Below, in pieces: positions 34,803 through 43,075 of a stretch of 64,000 nt of DNA. This DNA comes from JAHEDT01 sp963825615. GTDB taxonomy: Bacteria; Desulfobacterota; Desulfuromonadia; Desulfuromonadales; BM103. The translations under genes were made by a program, and so were the position numbers. Under the pieces are notes generated by a model. That model ran no database searches, was not told where the DNA came from, and saw only the letters and a program-made list of their open reading frames with translations. The stretch spans positions 744,001 through 808,000 of the forward strand of contig CAWGTV010000008.1 in NCBI GenBank assembly GCA_963825615.1. Direction: 5' to 3'. Position 1 is the first letter of the stretch. Every line of letters begins with the position of its first letter.

Positions 34803-36823
34803 ATGTCTGAGGAAACGAACAACTATCAACTGATCGTGCGCCAATGCCCGGCGTCTATCCCGGAGATAGACCTTCTGTTGCAGACACTGCAGGGCGATTA
34901 TGGTCTCGATCCCTACACGGCGCGTCAGCGGCTGATCGGTCCCGGGCTGTCGATGCTTGGCAAGGGCAGTCGTGAGAAGACCAGGAAAATAGCGGTCCTG
35001 CTGCAACAGCATGGGTTTCCCTGCTGGGTGATTCAACCACAGAAGCCTGCCTTCTCAGCCGACCTGCTGCGCAGCCTGGAGATCCACAACGATCATATCC
35101 TTTTTGCCTGCCAGAAGAGGGCGGTTCGCTTTGTGCGTGGTACGGCGGTCGTCGGAGTCCTTGCCGACGTCTCGGGGGGACTGGCTGATAAACATGTCAA
35201 GCGGCTGCTGGCCCAGAATGCCTATCGTGGCAGCAGTGCCTTGGAAGTGCTCAGCCGTGACGAAATGATTCGCAGCACGCTTCAGGGCCAGCCTGTGTTT
35301 GATTTTTACCTGCTCGATCCTGCTGGCAAAGTTCAGCATGCCGTGCAGGTGATGCCGGGGCGTTTCAATATCGATGGCCTTGGTGCACGGGCCTCTGTGA
35401 GCTCCAGGCAAAACCTGCAGGCGCTTATCAGGCTGGTCGAGGAATATGCAGGCTCGTTTCGGTTGCATTGCGACTTCGGTTTGAGCCAATTGCCGAGATG
35501 TGATGTCAAGACGGGCGGCCGAAAGCCCCTCGGCCGCCATGGAAAACCTCTCCAGTCTGAGCCACTACGGCTGGCTGGTGACCCAATTGCAAGGCGATGG
35601 CCATCCTGTCAATCAAGCGGCCGGAAGGGGTGTTTTGGCTACAGGTCTTGCGTCCGATGCTGTCGGCCAGCCTGTGCTCGGGTCGCTTTTGACGCTAGGC
35701 GATGACGGCAATGCCATCCCAGGGCTTGAAGAAGTGGCCAAGGCGATGCCGGGTGCTCTCAATCGTTCCGGCGACCTTGGGGGGGAACCAAGAAATCCCG
35801 AAGACCCGGCGCGGCCCAGGGATTTGCCCCCTCCGCCGGACAGGCCGGCACCCAGGCTGATCTGGCTCAGGCTGTTGAAACCCCTCGGTATGATTATTCT
35901 TGGGCTGATAGTGGCCGCCGGCGTTGGCGATGACTTGCTTGCGGTGCTCTCCAGCTACAGCATGGCGGCTGGGGTCGTCCCGGCGATTGCCGCCTTGGGG
36001 CTGTTGTGGAGCGGTTTTTATTTTGTACGTCTGAAACGTCGCGTAGAAAATACTCCGACCAGCAAGATCCGTTCGATCGCCATGGGACTGGTCGAGGTCC
36101 ATGGCCGCGCCCAACGGCTCTACGCGCTGGTTTCACCGATGACCCAGGCCGCTTGCGTCTGGTACCGGCTGCGCAAGTACTGCCAGGATAGCAACAAGAA
36201 CTGGAAGCTAGTCAAGGAGATTGACAGCAGTCACGTACCGTTTCAGATCGATGACGGCACGGGGAGGGTCGTGGTCGATCCCGCGGGTGCCTCTGTGAAA
36301 GGCAAGGTGCAGCAGACCGGTTATCCCGGGCAGTCGCCGTTGACCTTTACTGCCTTCGGCAGCGGCTACGCTGAGGATGAGAGGTGGGTCGAAGACCTCA
36401 TCTATGAAGGGACTTCCCTCTACGTGCTTGGCTTTGCGCAGCCGCTACATAAAGAACGCATGACCCTGCGCGATCGGACCCTGGTCAAGTTGCGTCAACT
36501 CAAGCTTGACCCCGTGGCGATGCATCGCTACGATGCAGATGGTGACGGCCAGATCGACGAGGTGGAATGGGAGACCGCTCGCAGCGAAGCCGAACAGGAA
36601 GCGCTACGCGAACATTTGGCCGTGGGTCACAACGGTAAACGCCAGGAAGAACATGTGGTGATCGGCCAGGGGCCCTCGCTGTTTGCCCTTTATTGTCACC
36701 GAGACCGTGTCCGAAGACCACCTGAGGCGAAAGTACGGACTGCTCAGCATCCCTCTGCTGATCGCCGGTGTTGCGGCGACCGTTCTGGCAATATACAAGT
36801 TTCTGCAGTATCTAAGGCTATAA
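34803..36823 (+). CDS. GIDE-domain membrane protein with EF-hand, two apparent frameshifts
   Basis: Three frames read as one protein of about 672 residues once a G is dropped from GGG at 35513-35515 and one base near 36686. Residues 1-235 are soluble and unrecognised; a Pro-rich linker (PARPRDLPPPPDRPAP) leads to two membrane helices (LGMIILGLIVAAGVG and VVPAIAALGLLWSGFYFV). Next comes a GIDE-type domain (SIAMGLVEVHGRAQRL, ACVWYRLRKYCQD, PFQIDDGTGRVVVDPAGA), as in eukaryotic MUL1-like E3 ligases and bacterial relatives, here without a RING finger. An EF-hand loop DADGDGQIDEVE follows, and a last helix (LLIAGVAATVLAIYKFL). It lies 24 bp before lemA. Function unknown. It could instead be two overlapping genes split near 35515. 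Confidence 0.7.
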
Positions 36824-36847
36824 TCTGTCATTGAAGGAGGCTTGATC

Positions 36848-37420
36848 ATGAGTGTCGGCTGGTTAGTCCTCGGAGTTCTGGTCTTCGTTGTGGTGGTCGT
36901 TGTGCTCTATGTAATCATCATCTACAACGGGTTTGTGGCTCTCAAGAACAACATCGAGCGGAACTGGAGCAACATCGATGTCCTGCTCAAACAGCGCTTC
37001 GATGAACTGCCGAAGCTGATCAAGGTTTGCGAGGGGTACATGCAGCATGAGCAGAAGACCCTCGAGGCGGTGATCAAGGCCCGTTCGATGGTCAACCAGG
37101 CGCGCACCGACGAGCAGAAGGTGCAGGCGCAGAACATGCTGACCGACACCTTGAAGTCGTTGTTCATGGTGGTGGAAAAATATCCGGACCTCAAGGCTGA
37201 CAAGTCCTTCCAGCAGCTCGGTTACCGTATCACCGAACTCGAGGACCAGATCGCCGACCGCCGCGAGTTCCTCAACGAATCGGTCAATATCTACAACATT
37301 CGCATCGAGCAGTTCCCCGATGTCCTTGTTGCCCGTATCTTCAACTTTGTCAAGCGCACCTTGTGGCAGATCGACCCTGAGCACCGCCAGGATGTCAAGG
37401 TCGAGTTTCAGCATACTTGA
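36848..37420 (+). CDS. lemA: LemA family membrane protein
   Basis: LemA proteins have one N-terminal membrane helix and an extended helical cytoplasmic or periplasmic body; their function is unsettled. Here residues 5-27 form the helix (LVLGVLVFVVVVVVLYVIII), followed by the family signature YNGFVALKNNIERNWSNIDV (about 27-46) and a long alpha-helical region. Although the frame opens at TTG 36842, AAGGAGG at 36834-36840 is 7 bp before ATG 36848, so that start (190 residues) is preferred. The pairing with the GIDE protein upstream is a recurrent bacterial association. Confidence 0.9.
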   Translation: MSVGWLVLGVLVFVVVVVVLYVIIIYNGFVALKNNIERNWSNIDVLLKQRFDELPKLIKVCEGYMQHEQKTLEAVIKARSMVNQARTDEQKVQAQNMLTDTLKSLFMVVEKYPDLKADKSFQQLGYRITELEDQIADRREFLNESVNIYNIRIEQFPDVLVARIFNFVKRTLWQIDPEHRQDVKVEFQHT

Positions 37421-37469
37421 GTCCTCTCGCAAGGTTATCCCGCAGCCCTTGGTTGCATGAATAGCAAAT

Positions 37470-37502
37470 GCGGGCTCTGCCTGATTGGATGTCGGAGCCC
37501 GC
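37470..37502 (+). terminator. Likely terminator after lemA
   Basis: GCGGGCTC (37470-37477) pairs perfectly with GAGCCCGC (37495-37502) over a 17-nt loop; the U-tract after it is poor (TTGCATTGG). The rest of 37421-37777 shows no gene. Confidence 0.5.
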
Positions 37503-37777
37503 TTGCATTGGCTGGTTTGATTGAGGACGTCCAGGCTGGCTTTGAATGCTATGCCAGGGACCGATTGATATACTCCCTGCTTGCCTAGCTTAAGCGATAT
37601 GAAACTGTAGAGAAATTATTTTTTAATCTTTAGTTTGTTAAGGATGAAACGCTGGTAGGGCTTATAAAGGTAAAGTCCTTAGCATGATTCATGTGCACAA
37701 TTAAACATCAGAATCAAAGATGGTCTCTGACCTGGGAAAAGCGCTTGCGCGGGAAATCTTGGTGGAAAGATGTGCGG

Positions 37778-38047
37778 CTAACTGTCAGCGTTCAGGCCGA
37801 GCAGGAGAAGCGCTATGCTGACCACTCCCACGATCCCCAGGCCAATGGCCATAACAGTATGGCCCATCATGTTGCATACCGTGGCCGCCACCAGGCCGCC
37901 GACAAAAGCTGCGCCGAAAAGGAACAGGCGGTTATTCTTAGTCCTGTCGTTCTGCTGATTTGCTGCGAGCGGTACGTTGCAAAGCGGGCAGCTGACCAGT
38001 TGATCCAGGGTCTCCTCGCCACATTCCGGACATAGTACCAATGCCAT
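37778..38047 (-). CDS. Small zinc-ribbon membrane protein
   Basis: The 89-residue protein begins MALVLCPECGEE and has two CxxC knuckles (CPEC at 6-9, CPLC at 20-23), a zinc ribbon, then a charged stretch and two membrane helices (LFLFGAAFVGGLVAATV and MAIGLGIVGVVSIALLLLGL). The minus-strand start at 38047 is supported by GGGAGGAGG about 7 bp upstream; the longer frame to 38161 has no such site. Proteins of this shape are usually of unknown function. It converges on lemA. Confidence 0.8.
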   Translation of the reverse strand: MALVLCPECGEETLDQLVSCPLCNVPLAANQQNDRTKNNRLFLFGAAFVGGLVAATVCNMMGHTVMAIGLGIVGVVSIALLLLGLNADS

Positions 38048-38545
38048 TGTTGCCTCCTCCCGTTGAAAGCCCTGACAGAATTTTTGGGTGTGTCGATGAG
38101 GCTTGACTGCCAGAGGCTGTTTGCAGCCATGCATGCGTTGATATTGCACCATCAACCGCACGATTTTTCATGGGTGGTGCTATCTTTTGCATCGCCTTGC
38201 CGGGGATAAGCCCGGAGGCTCAAAAGAGATCGCCAGGCGACAAGTGTGGGCGGAGTTACTCGGAAATTTTAAGACCCACATTAGCATTAAGATAGCATTG
38301 CATAGAATCAGATATTATGAATATATAGCACAATTATTCTGGACAACAACATAAAAGTCTTTAATAATCGGCATGTTACGAATAAATTACCAGTTATGTA
38401 ATGCGGTGGGCTTGTCTTCAGAGGATTGTAGAATGAAAGGCGAATGCAAAAGGTCTCGTGAACGAAGATTTGTGAAATCGATTTTTCCGGTTGTGCCGAT
38501 CTGGGGCTTAAAGGCAAACAAGGCCGTTGCTTGCCAAATAGATCT
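38048..38545. other. Spacer without a supported gene
   Basis: This 498-bp AT-rich stretch separates the zinc-ribbon gene and the 3' end of the exchanger gene. A 50-codon frame on the plus strand (ATG 38433 to 38585, AGAGG before it) runs into the exchanger's 3' end and looks incidental. I see no RNA gene or repeat. Confidence 0.4.
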
Positions 38546-39520
38546 TCACCGGCCAAAAGCGCTGGTCATCAGGAAGGTCACATAGCCGACGTAGCAGAGG
38601 AGCAGGAATAACCCCTCGAACCGGTTGATGCGTCCTGGCCCACGAAACCCGTAACCGATCACGAAAAGCGAGAGGGTGAGAGCCACCATCACCATGATAT
38701 CTCTTTTGAAGACATCTGGTCCCACCGTCATCGGGTGAATTGTCCCGGCGATACCCACGACGGCCAGTGTGTTGAAAAGATTGGAGCCTAAAATGTTGCC
38801 CAGGGCAATGTCATGCTCACCTTTGTGCGCGGCGATGATTGAAGATGCCAGCTCTGGCAGCGAGGTTCCGACGGCGACGATGGTCAAGCCGATTATCAGA
38901 TCGCTCACGCCAAAGCCTTGTGCAATCTCAATGGCACCCCAAACCAGGATACGCGAACTGGCAATCAGCAGGAGCAGCCCGGCTACCAGCCAGAAGACTG
39001 CTCTGCCGATTGGCATGATGCGACCAGCGAGTTCCTGCTCCACCTCTTTGCCAAGCGAGTCCGCTTTTTTTCGCAACCCTTGCCATATTGTCCATGCCAT
39101 CAGGCTGGCAAAGACAAACAAGAGGACCAGGGCGTCCATACGGCTGAGCTCTCCATCCCAAAGTTGGCCGGCGGCCAGGGCGGTAACAGCTGTGAGAATG
39201 GGCAATTCCTTGCGGAGTACATTTGAATGGAATGCGACAGGACTGATGAGCGCCGTGATTCCGAGGATCAGTGCGATATTGGTGATGTTGGAGCCATAAG
39301 CGTTGCCCAGGGCGATGCCGGTTTTCCCCTGGGCTGCGGAGAGCGCCGAGACGATCATTTCCGGTGCAGACGTGCCGAAGCCGACGATCACCATGCCAAT
39401 CAGCAGGGGGGGCATGCCGAAATGGCGGGCGGTTGCAACGGAGCCTTCAACAAAACGATCAGCGCTCCAGACCAGGAGCGCCAGGCCAAAGGCAACGGCC
39501 AGAAAAGCGAGAGCCATCAT
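38546..39520 (-). CDS. Calcium/sodium antiporter (CaCA family, YrbG-like)
   Basis: This inner-membrane exchanger uses an ion gradient to expel Ca2+. The 324-residue product has ten to eleven helices and the two inverted alpha repeats of the family: VGFGTSAPEMIVS with GNAYGSNITNIALILG (about 47-88), and VAVGTSLPELASSI with GNILGSNLFNTLAVVG (about 215-260), which hold the ion-binding Glu and Ser/Asn residues. GGGAGAC precedes the ATG at 39520; a second ATG follows at 39517. No operon partner. Confidence 0.92.
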   Translation of the reverse strand: MMALAFLAVAFGLALLVWSADRFVEGSVATARHFGMPPLLIGMVIVGFGTSAPEMIVSALSAAQGKTGIALGNAYGSNITNIALILGITALISPVAFHSNVLRKELPILTAVTALAAGQLWDGELSRMDALVLLFVFASLMAWTIWQGLRKKADSLGKEVEQELAGRIMPIGRAVFWLVAGLLLLIASSRILVWGAIEIAQGFGVSDLIIGLTIVAVGTSLPELASSIIAAHKGEHDIALGNILGSNLFNTLAVVGIAGTIHPMTVGPDVFKRDIMVMVALTLSLFVIGYGFRGPGRINRFEGLFLLLCYVGYVTFLMTSAFGR

Positions 39521-39698
39521 GTCTCCCTATCTGCAGTTTTTTGACGAGCGGCTTGAACTCTGTGATGAGCTAAACGCTTCTATACTATCAGAATAAGAGA
39601 TTCAAGCCATTTGTCGGTGAAAAGTTTTTCCGTGACAGCAAATCGCGTACACGTGAGAACAATGAGAAACCCTCCGCTCTGCGTTTGTCCGTGCAGAA

Positions 39699-39737
39699 AA
39701 AGAAAAAGGCCCCGCGGTCGGTAGAACGCGAGGCCTT
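39699..39737 (-). terminator. Terminator of tRNA-Phe
   Basis: On the minus strand AAGGCCTCGCG pairs with CGCGGGGCCTT (39727-39737 with 39706-39716, one G-U), followed by TTTTTCTTTTT. It lies 9 bp after the tRNA. Confidence 0.85.
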
Positions 39738-39745
39738 ACATCTAG

Positions 39746-39821
<76 letters not shown>

Positions 39822-39949
39822 GGGAAGAACGTTTTGTAACGAAAAGGACCGGTGATGTCAAGAAAAAAGCTGCAACGGATTCTTTGCTTGCTTTCCGCGG
39901 TGCTTTTTGATACCTAGAAACACTAAAATATCAGCAGGGTGGCATCGGA

Positions 39950-40036
39950 ATGAAATATCAGGGTTGGTCGTTTGCGGATTTTTACTTTTGGTTTGGCAGC
40001 TTTTTTGGCTTGCCTGACCGGGGTGAAGTCTGTTGA
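39950..40036 (+). CDS. Aromatic leader peptide of the DAHP synthase gene
   Basis: A 28-codon frame starts at ATG 39950, with AGGGTGG about 7 bp upstream, and ends at TGA 40034-40036. Ten of its first 19 residues are aromatic, in the order Y3, W6, F8, F11, Y12, F13, W14, F15, F18, F19; the core reads FADFYFWFGSFF. It is too short for normal gene finders. The Phe/Tyr/Trp codon run, the terminator hairpin 25 bp after its stop and the DAHP synthase gene beyond make this a classical attenuation leader that would sense charged aromatic tRNAs. Confidence 0.8.
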   Translation: MKYQGWSFADFYFWFGSFFGLPDRGEVC

Positions 40037-40061
40037 CCGGCAACTGTCGATAGAACCATTA

Positions 40062-40100
40062 AACCACGGGCGGGCTCAACGAGGGCGCCTGTGGTTTTTT
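40062..40100 (+). terminator. Transcription attenuator in the DAHP synthase leader
   Basis: AACCACGGGCG (40062-40072) pairs with CGCCTGTGGTT (40086-40096; 11 bp, one G-U), followed by TTTT. A competing pairing, GTTGA-CC (40032-40038) with GG-C-TCAAC (40073-40080), overlaps the leader stop codon and cannot coexist with the terminator. A ribosome at the stop would cover GTTGA and favour termination; one stalled at the aromatic codons (39980-40006) would leave it free. Confidence 0.75.
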
Positions 40101-40122
40101 CGTTTCGGGAAAGAAAACGAAG

Positions 40123-40157
40123 AAGGCCGCCGGGAAAGCCCTGCCGGCCTTGATTTT
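40123..40157 (+). terminator. Second terminator-like hairpin before the DAHP synthase gene
   Basis: AAGGCCG (40123-40129) pairs with CGGCCTT (40145-40151), with inner GGG-CCC pairs, followed by GATTTTT. It lies 33 bp before the gene, downstream of the attenuator; a role in regulation is possible but unproven. Confidence 0.45.
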
Positions 40158-40189
40158 TAACCGTAACTTTCCCCGAAGGAGACGAACCA

Positions 40190-41209
40190 ATGATTATCGT
40201 CATGAAAAAAGGCGCCAGCAAAGATGAACTGGCCGAAGTCAAAAAACGCATCAAGGATCTGGGCTACAAGCCTCACGTGATCCACGGCGAAACCCGCAAT
40301 GTCGTCGGAGCTGTCGGTGATGAGCGTGGCAAGGCCGTCCTGCAGTCGATCGAGTCGATGCCGGGTGTGGAAAACGTGGTGCCGATTCTCAAGCCCTACA
40401 AGCTGGCGAGCAAAGAGGTCAAGCCGGAGCCGACCGCGGTTGAAATTGTCCCGGGGCTTTCGGTTGGCGGTGACAGGCTGGTGGTGATGGCCGGGCCCTG
40501 CTCGGTGGAGAGCGAAGAGCAGATTCTTGAGACCGCCCATGCCGTCAAGGCTGCCGGAGCGACGGTACTGCGCGGCGGGGCATTCAAGCCGCGTACCAGC
40601 CCTTATTCTTTCCAGGGGATGGAAGAGGACGGGCTCAAGCTGCTGGCCCTGGCCCGTGAGGCAACCGGCCTGCCGGTCGTCACCGAGGTCGTCAACCCCC
40701 GTGACGTTGAACTGGTGGCCAGGTACGCCGATGTCATGCAGGTGGGCGCGCGTAATGTGCAGAACTTTGCCCTGCTCAAAATGCTCGGGCAGATCGACAA
40801 GCCGATCCTGCTCAAGCGGGGGATGGCGACCACCATTCAGGAATACCTGATGAGTGCCGAGTATATCCTGTCCGAGGGCAACCGCCGGGTCATCCTCTGC
40901 GAGCGCGGCATCCGCACCTTCGAAACAGCGACTCGCAATACCCTGGATATCTCGGCGGTTCCGGTGCTACGCGAGCAGACCCACCTGCCAATCATCGTTG
41001 ACCCGTCCCATGCCACCGGTCACGCTTCGCTGGTGCCGAGCATGTGTTATGCTGCGGTGGCGGCCGGCTGCGACGGCCTGATCGTCGAGGTGCACCCGCA
41101 CCCGGAAGTTGCGGCGAGTGATGGCCCGCAATCCCTGCGCCCGGCCGAGTTCCAGGCGATGATGGCCAAACTGGCGGAGTTCGCCAAGGTCGTAGGGAAG
41201 AAGTTCTAG
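40190..41209 (+). CDS. aroF: 3-Deoxy-7-phosphoheptulonate synthase (type I-beta)
   Basis: DAHP synthase condenses PEP and erythrose-4-phosphate, the first shikimate-pathway step. The 339-residue product has an N-terminal ferredoxin-like regulatory domain (MIIVMKKGASKDELAEVKKR, about 1-70) fused to the catalytic barrel, the arrangement of Thermotoga-type enzymes whose extra domain gives feedback inhibition. Core motifs: VVMAGPCSVES (about 97-107), LRGGAFKPRTSPYSFQG (about 123-139), QVGARNVQN, LLKRGMATTIQEY and DPSHATGHASLV. AAGGAG lies 10 bp before the ATG. Transcription is likely controlled by the aromatic leader attenuator just upstream. Confidence 0.94.
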   Translation: MIIVMKKGASKDELAEVKKRIKDLGYKPHVIHGETRNVVGAVGDERGKAVLQSIESMPGVENVVPILKPYKLASKEVKPEPTAVEIVPGLSVGGDRLVVMAGPCSVESEEQILETAHAVKAAGATVLRGGAFKPRTSPYSFQGMEEDGLKLLALAREATGLPVVTEVVNPRDVELVARYADVMQVGARNVQNFALLKMLGQIDKPILLKRGMATTIQEYLMSAEYILSEGNRRVILCERGIRTFETATRNTLDISAVPVLREQTHLPIIVDPSHATGHASLVPSMCYAAVAAGCDGLIVEVHPHPEVAASDGPQSLRPAEFQAMMAKLAEFAKVVGKKF

Positions 41210-41267
41210 AGCCCGGAATGCGGGGTGAGGTTTGTGGCACGGGGAAAATCTGCAAAGGGAGCAGTTG

Positions 41268-41534
41268 ATGTTTTTGATACCATTGAATCAAATTGAAAGT
41301 GTTGATCTTGTCATTCATGCCCTGCGTGCGGCCGCCGGTGAGGCGGACTGCAGCATGTGTCCGGTGCGCAGGGTCTGTACCAAGCAGTGCCTGGCCGTGG
41401 CGGACGGCATTCAGCAGATGGTCGCAACCAACAGCCTGCCCAACATGAACCGCATCCGGGAGTCTTTGGATCAAGATCCGCCGGACAAGCCAGGCAGCGG
41501 CGGCCCCGGTGGGCACCTGCGGATTGTCAAATGA
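41268..41534 (+). CDS. Small Cys-rich hypothetical protein
   Basis: This 88-residue protein starts at ATG 41268 with AAGGGAGC 5 bp upstream (the frame itself extends to 41232). A tight cysteine cluster, CSMCPVRRVCTKQC (C-x2-C-x5-C-x3-C, about residues 28-41), could bind a metal or Fe-S cluster. The C-terminal part is Pro/Gly-rich. I do not recognise the family. It lies between the DAHP synthase and DUF1015 genes, 46 bp before the latter, and may belong to their transcript. Confidence 0.65.
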   Translation: MFLIPLNQIESVDLVIHALRAAAGEADCSMCPVRRVCTKQCLAVADGIQQMVATNSLPNMNRIRESLDQDPPDKPGSGGPGGHLRIVK

Positions 41535-41580
41535 GCTGTCACGTCGACCCGAAATAATCCAGTTAGAGGACGAATCGATT

Positions 41581-42917
41581 ATGAATCTCGCAAAACTTGC
41601 CATGCAAGTTCCAACCATTTTGTTACCTAAGCCAGGGAGCGACCTGCACCGCTGGGCGGTGATCGCCTGCGATCAATATACCTCGGAACCGGAATACTGG
41701 CAGGCCGTTGACCGCCTGGTTGACAACTACCCTTCAACCCTGCGCCTGATCTTTCCGGAGGTCTACCTGGAAGACGCTGACGGCGATGCGCGCATCGCCG
41801 ATATCAATGCAAGCATGGATCAATACCTGGCCGATGGCGTTCTGGCCGCCCAGGAGCAGGGCTTTGTCCTGCTGGACCGGCAGACCAGCCACGCGCCGTC
41901 GCGCAAGGGGTTGATGGTGGCTCTGGACCTCGAGGCGTACGACTATCGTCCTGGCACCAAAACGCTGATCAGGGCCACCGAGGGGACCATTGTCGACCGT
42001 CTGCCGCCGCGCATCCGGGTCAGAAAAAACGCTGCGGTCGAGTTGCCGCACATCATGGTACTGATCGACGACCCGGAACGGACGGTTATCGAGCCGCTCT
42101 TCGCTGCGCAACTCGAGCAGGTTTACGATTTTGAACTCATGCAGAACAGTGGCCATCTGCGTGGCTGGAAGGTGACCCAGAAAAAGCTGATCGAGCAGGT
42201 CGGCGGCGCCCTCGCACGCCTGGCCGATAAGGAGCGCTTCCAGAAGCGCTACGAAGTTGCTGATGACCAGGTCATGCTTTACGCCATGGGCGACGGTAAC
42301 CACAGCTTCGCTACGGCCAAGGCGATCTGGGAGCAGCTCAAGGCGGACGCAGCAGACCCTGCAGAGGTCATGGATCACCCGGCCCGCTATGCGCTGGTCG
42401 AACTGGTCAACGTTCACGACCCGGGCCTGGAGTTCGAAGCCATTCACCGCGTGTTGTTTGCGGTCGACGCTGACGATCTGCTCAGCCGGGCTGGCGACTA
42501 CTACCGGCAGGCGGGCACCCCCTGTCATGTCAAGTGGTACGATGACCTTGCTGCAGCACATGCCGCCGCGCGGCGGCCGGCAAAGCCCATGCTCTTCCCT
42601 TCGTCGCGGCCGGCCGTTGCGGCCTGCTGCAGATTGATCAGCCGTCACTGACGCTGGAAGTCGCCACCCTGCAGAATTTCCTCGACGAGTATCTGAAAAG
42701 TCGCCCGCAAGCGCGCATTGACTACATCCATGGTGAAGAGGCTGTGACCCGCCTCGGGCGTCAGCCTGGAAATATCGGCTTTTATCTGCCGTCGATATCG
42801 AAGCACGATCTTTTCCGGACGATCGTGCGCGATGGCGCCCTGCCGCGCAAGACCTTCTCCATGGGGGAGGCCGACGAAAAGCGCTTCTATCTGGAGGCGC
42901 GCCGGATTACCCGTTGA
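41581..42917 (+). CDS. DUF1015 family protein, one apparent frameshift
   Basis: The first frame starts at ATG 41581 (AGAGGACG upstream) and reads typical DUF1015 sequence: MQVPTILLPKPGSDLHRWAV, ACDQYTSEPEYW and MGDGNHSFATAKAIWE, the family's conserved His-containing core. It goes out of frame around 42561-42585, in a GC-rich GCCGCCGCGCGGCGGCC run. The -1 frame then reads AHALPFVAAGRCGLLQIDQP and IGFYLPSISKHDLFRTIVRD to TGA 42917. Restoring one base gives about 445 residues, normal for the family. Function is not established; in several bacteria it lies with serine genes, as here. Confidence 0.82.
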
Positions 42918-42927
42918 GCCCATTGAC

Positions 42928-42970
42928 AACCTACCGGAAAAGTTGTAAAAACGGCCTTCCGGTAGGTTTT
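42928..42970 (+). terminator. Terminator after the DUF1015 gene
   Basis: AACCTACCGGAA (42928-42939) and TTCCGGTAGGTT (42957-42968) form a perfect 12-bp stem, 10 bp after the stop codon, followed by TT. Confidence 0.75.
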
Positions 42971-43075
42971 GCACAAACCTGCTGAGAACAGAAATCGCCG
43001 ACCATGCATGCCCTGTTGGGCGGTACGGCTTTTTTTGTTTGCAACCCCGTCATTCTGTACGATCAGGAGTCCATG

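Noticed and set aside
38433..38585. A 50-codon plus-strand frame starting at ATG 38433 with AGAGG upstream.
   Set aside because: It runs into the 3' end of the exchanger gene on the other strand, shows no recognisable motif and has no terminator or partner.
39884..39913. A promoter candidate (TTGCTT, 17-18 bp, TTGATA/TGATAC) for the aromatic leader.
   Set aside because: The -10 box matches poorly, so I do not list it; the true start of the leader transcript is left open.
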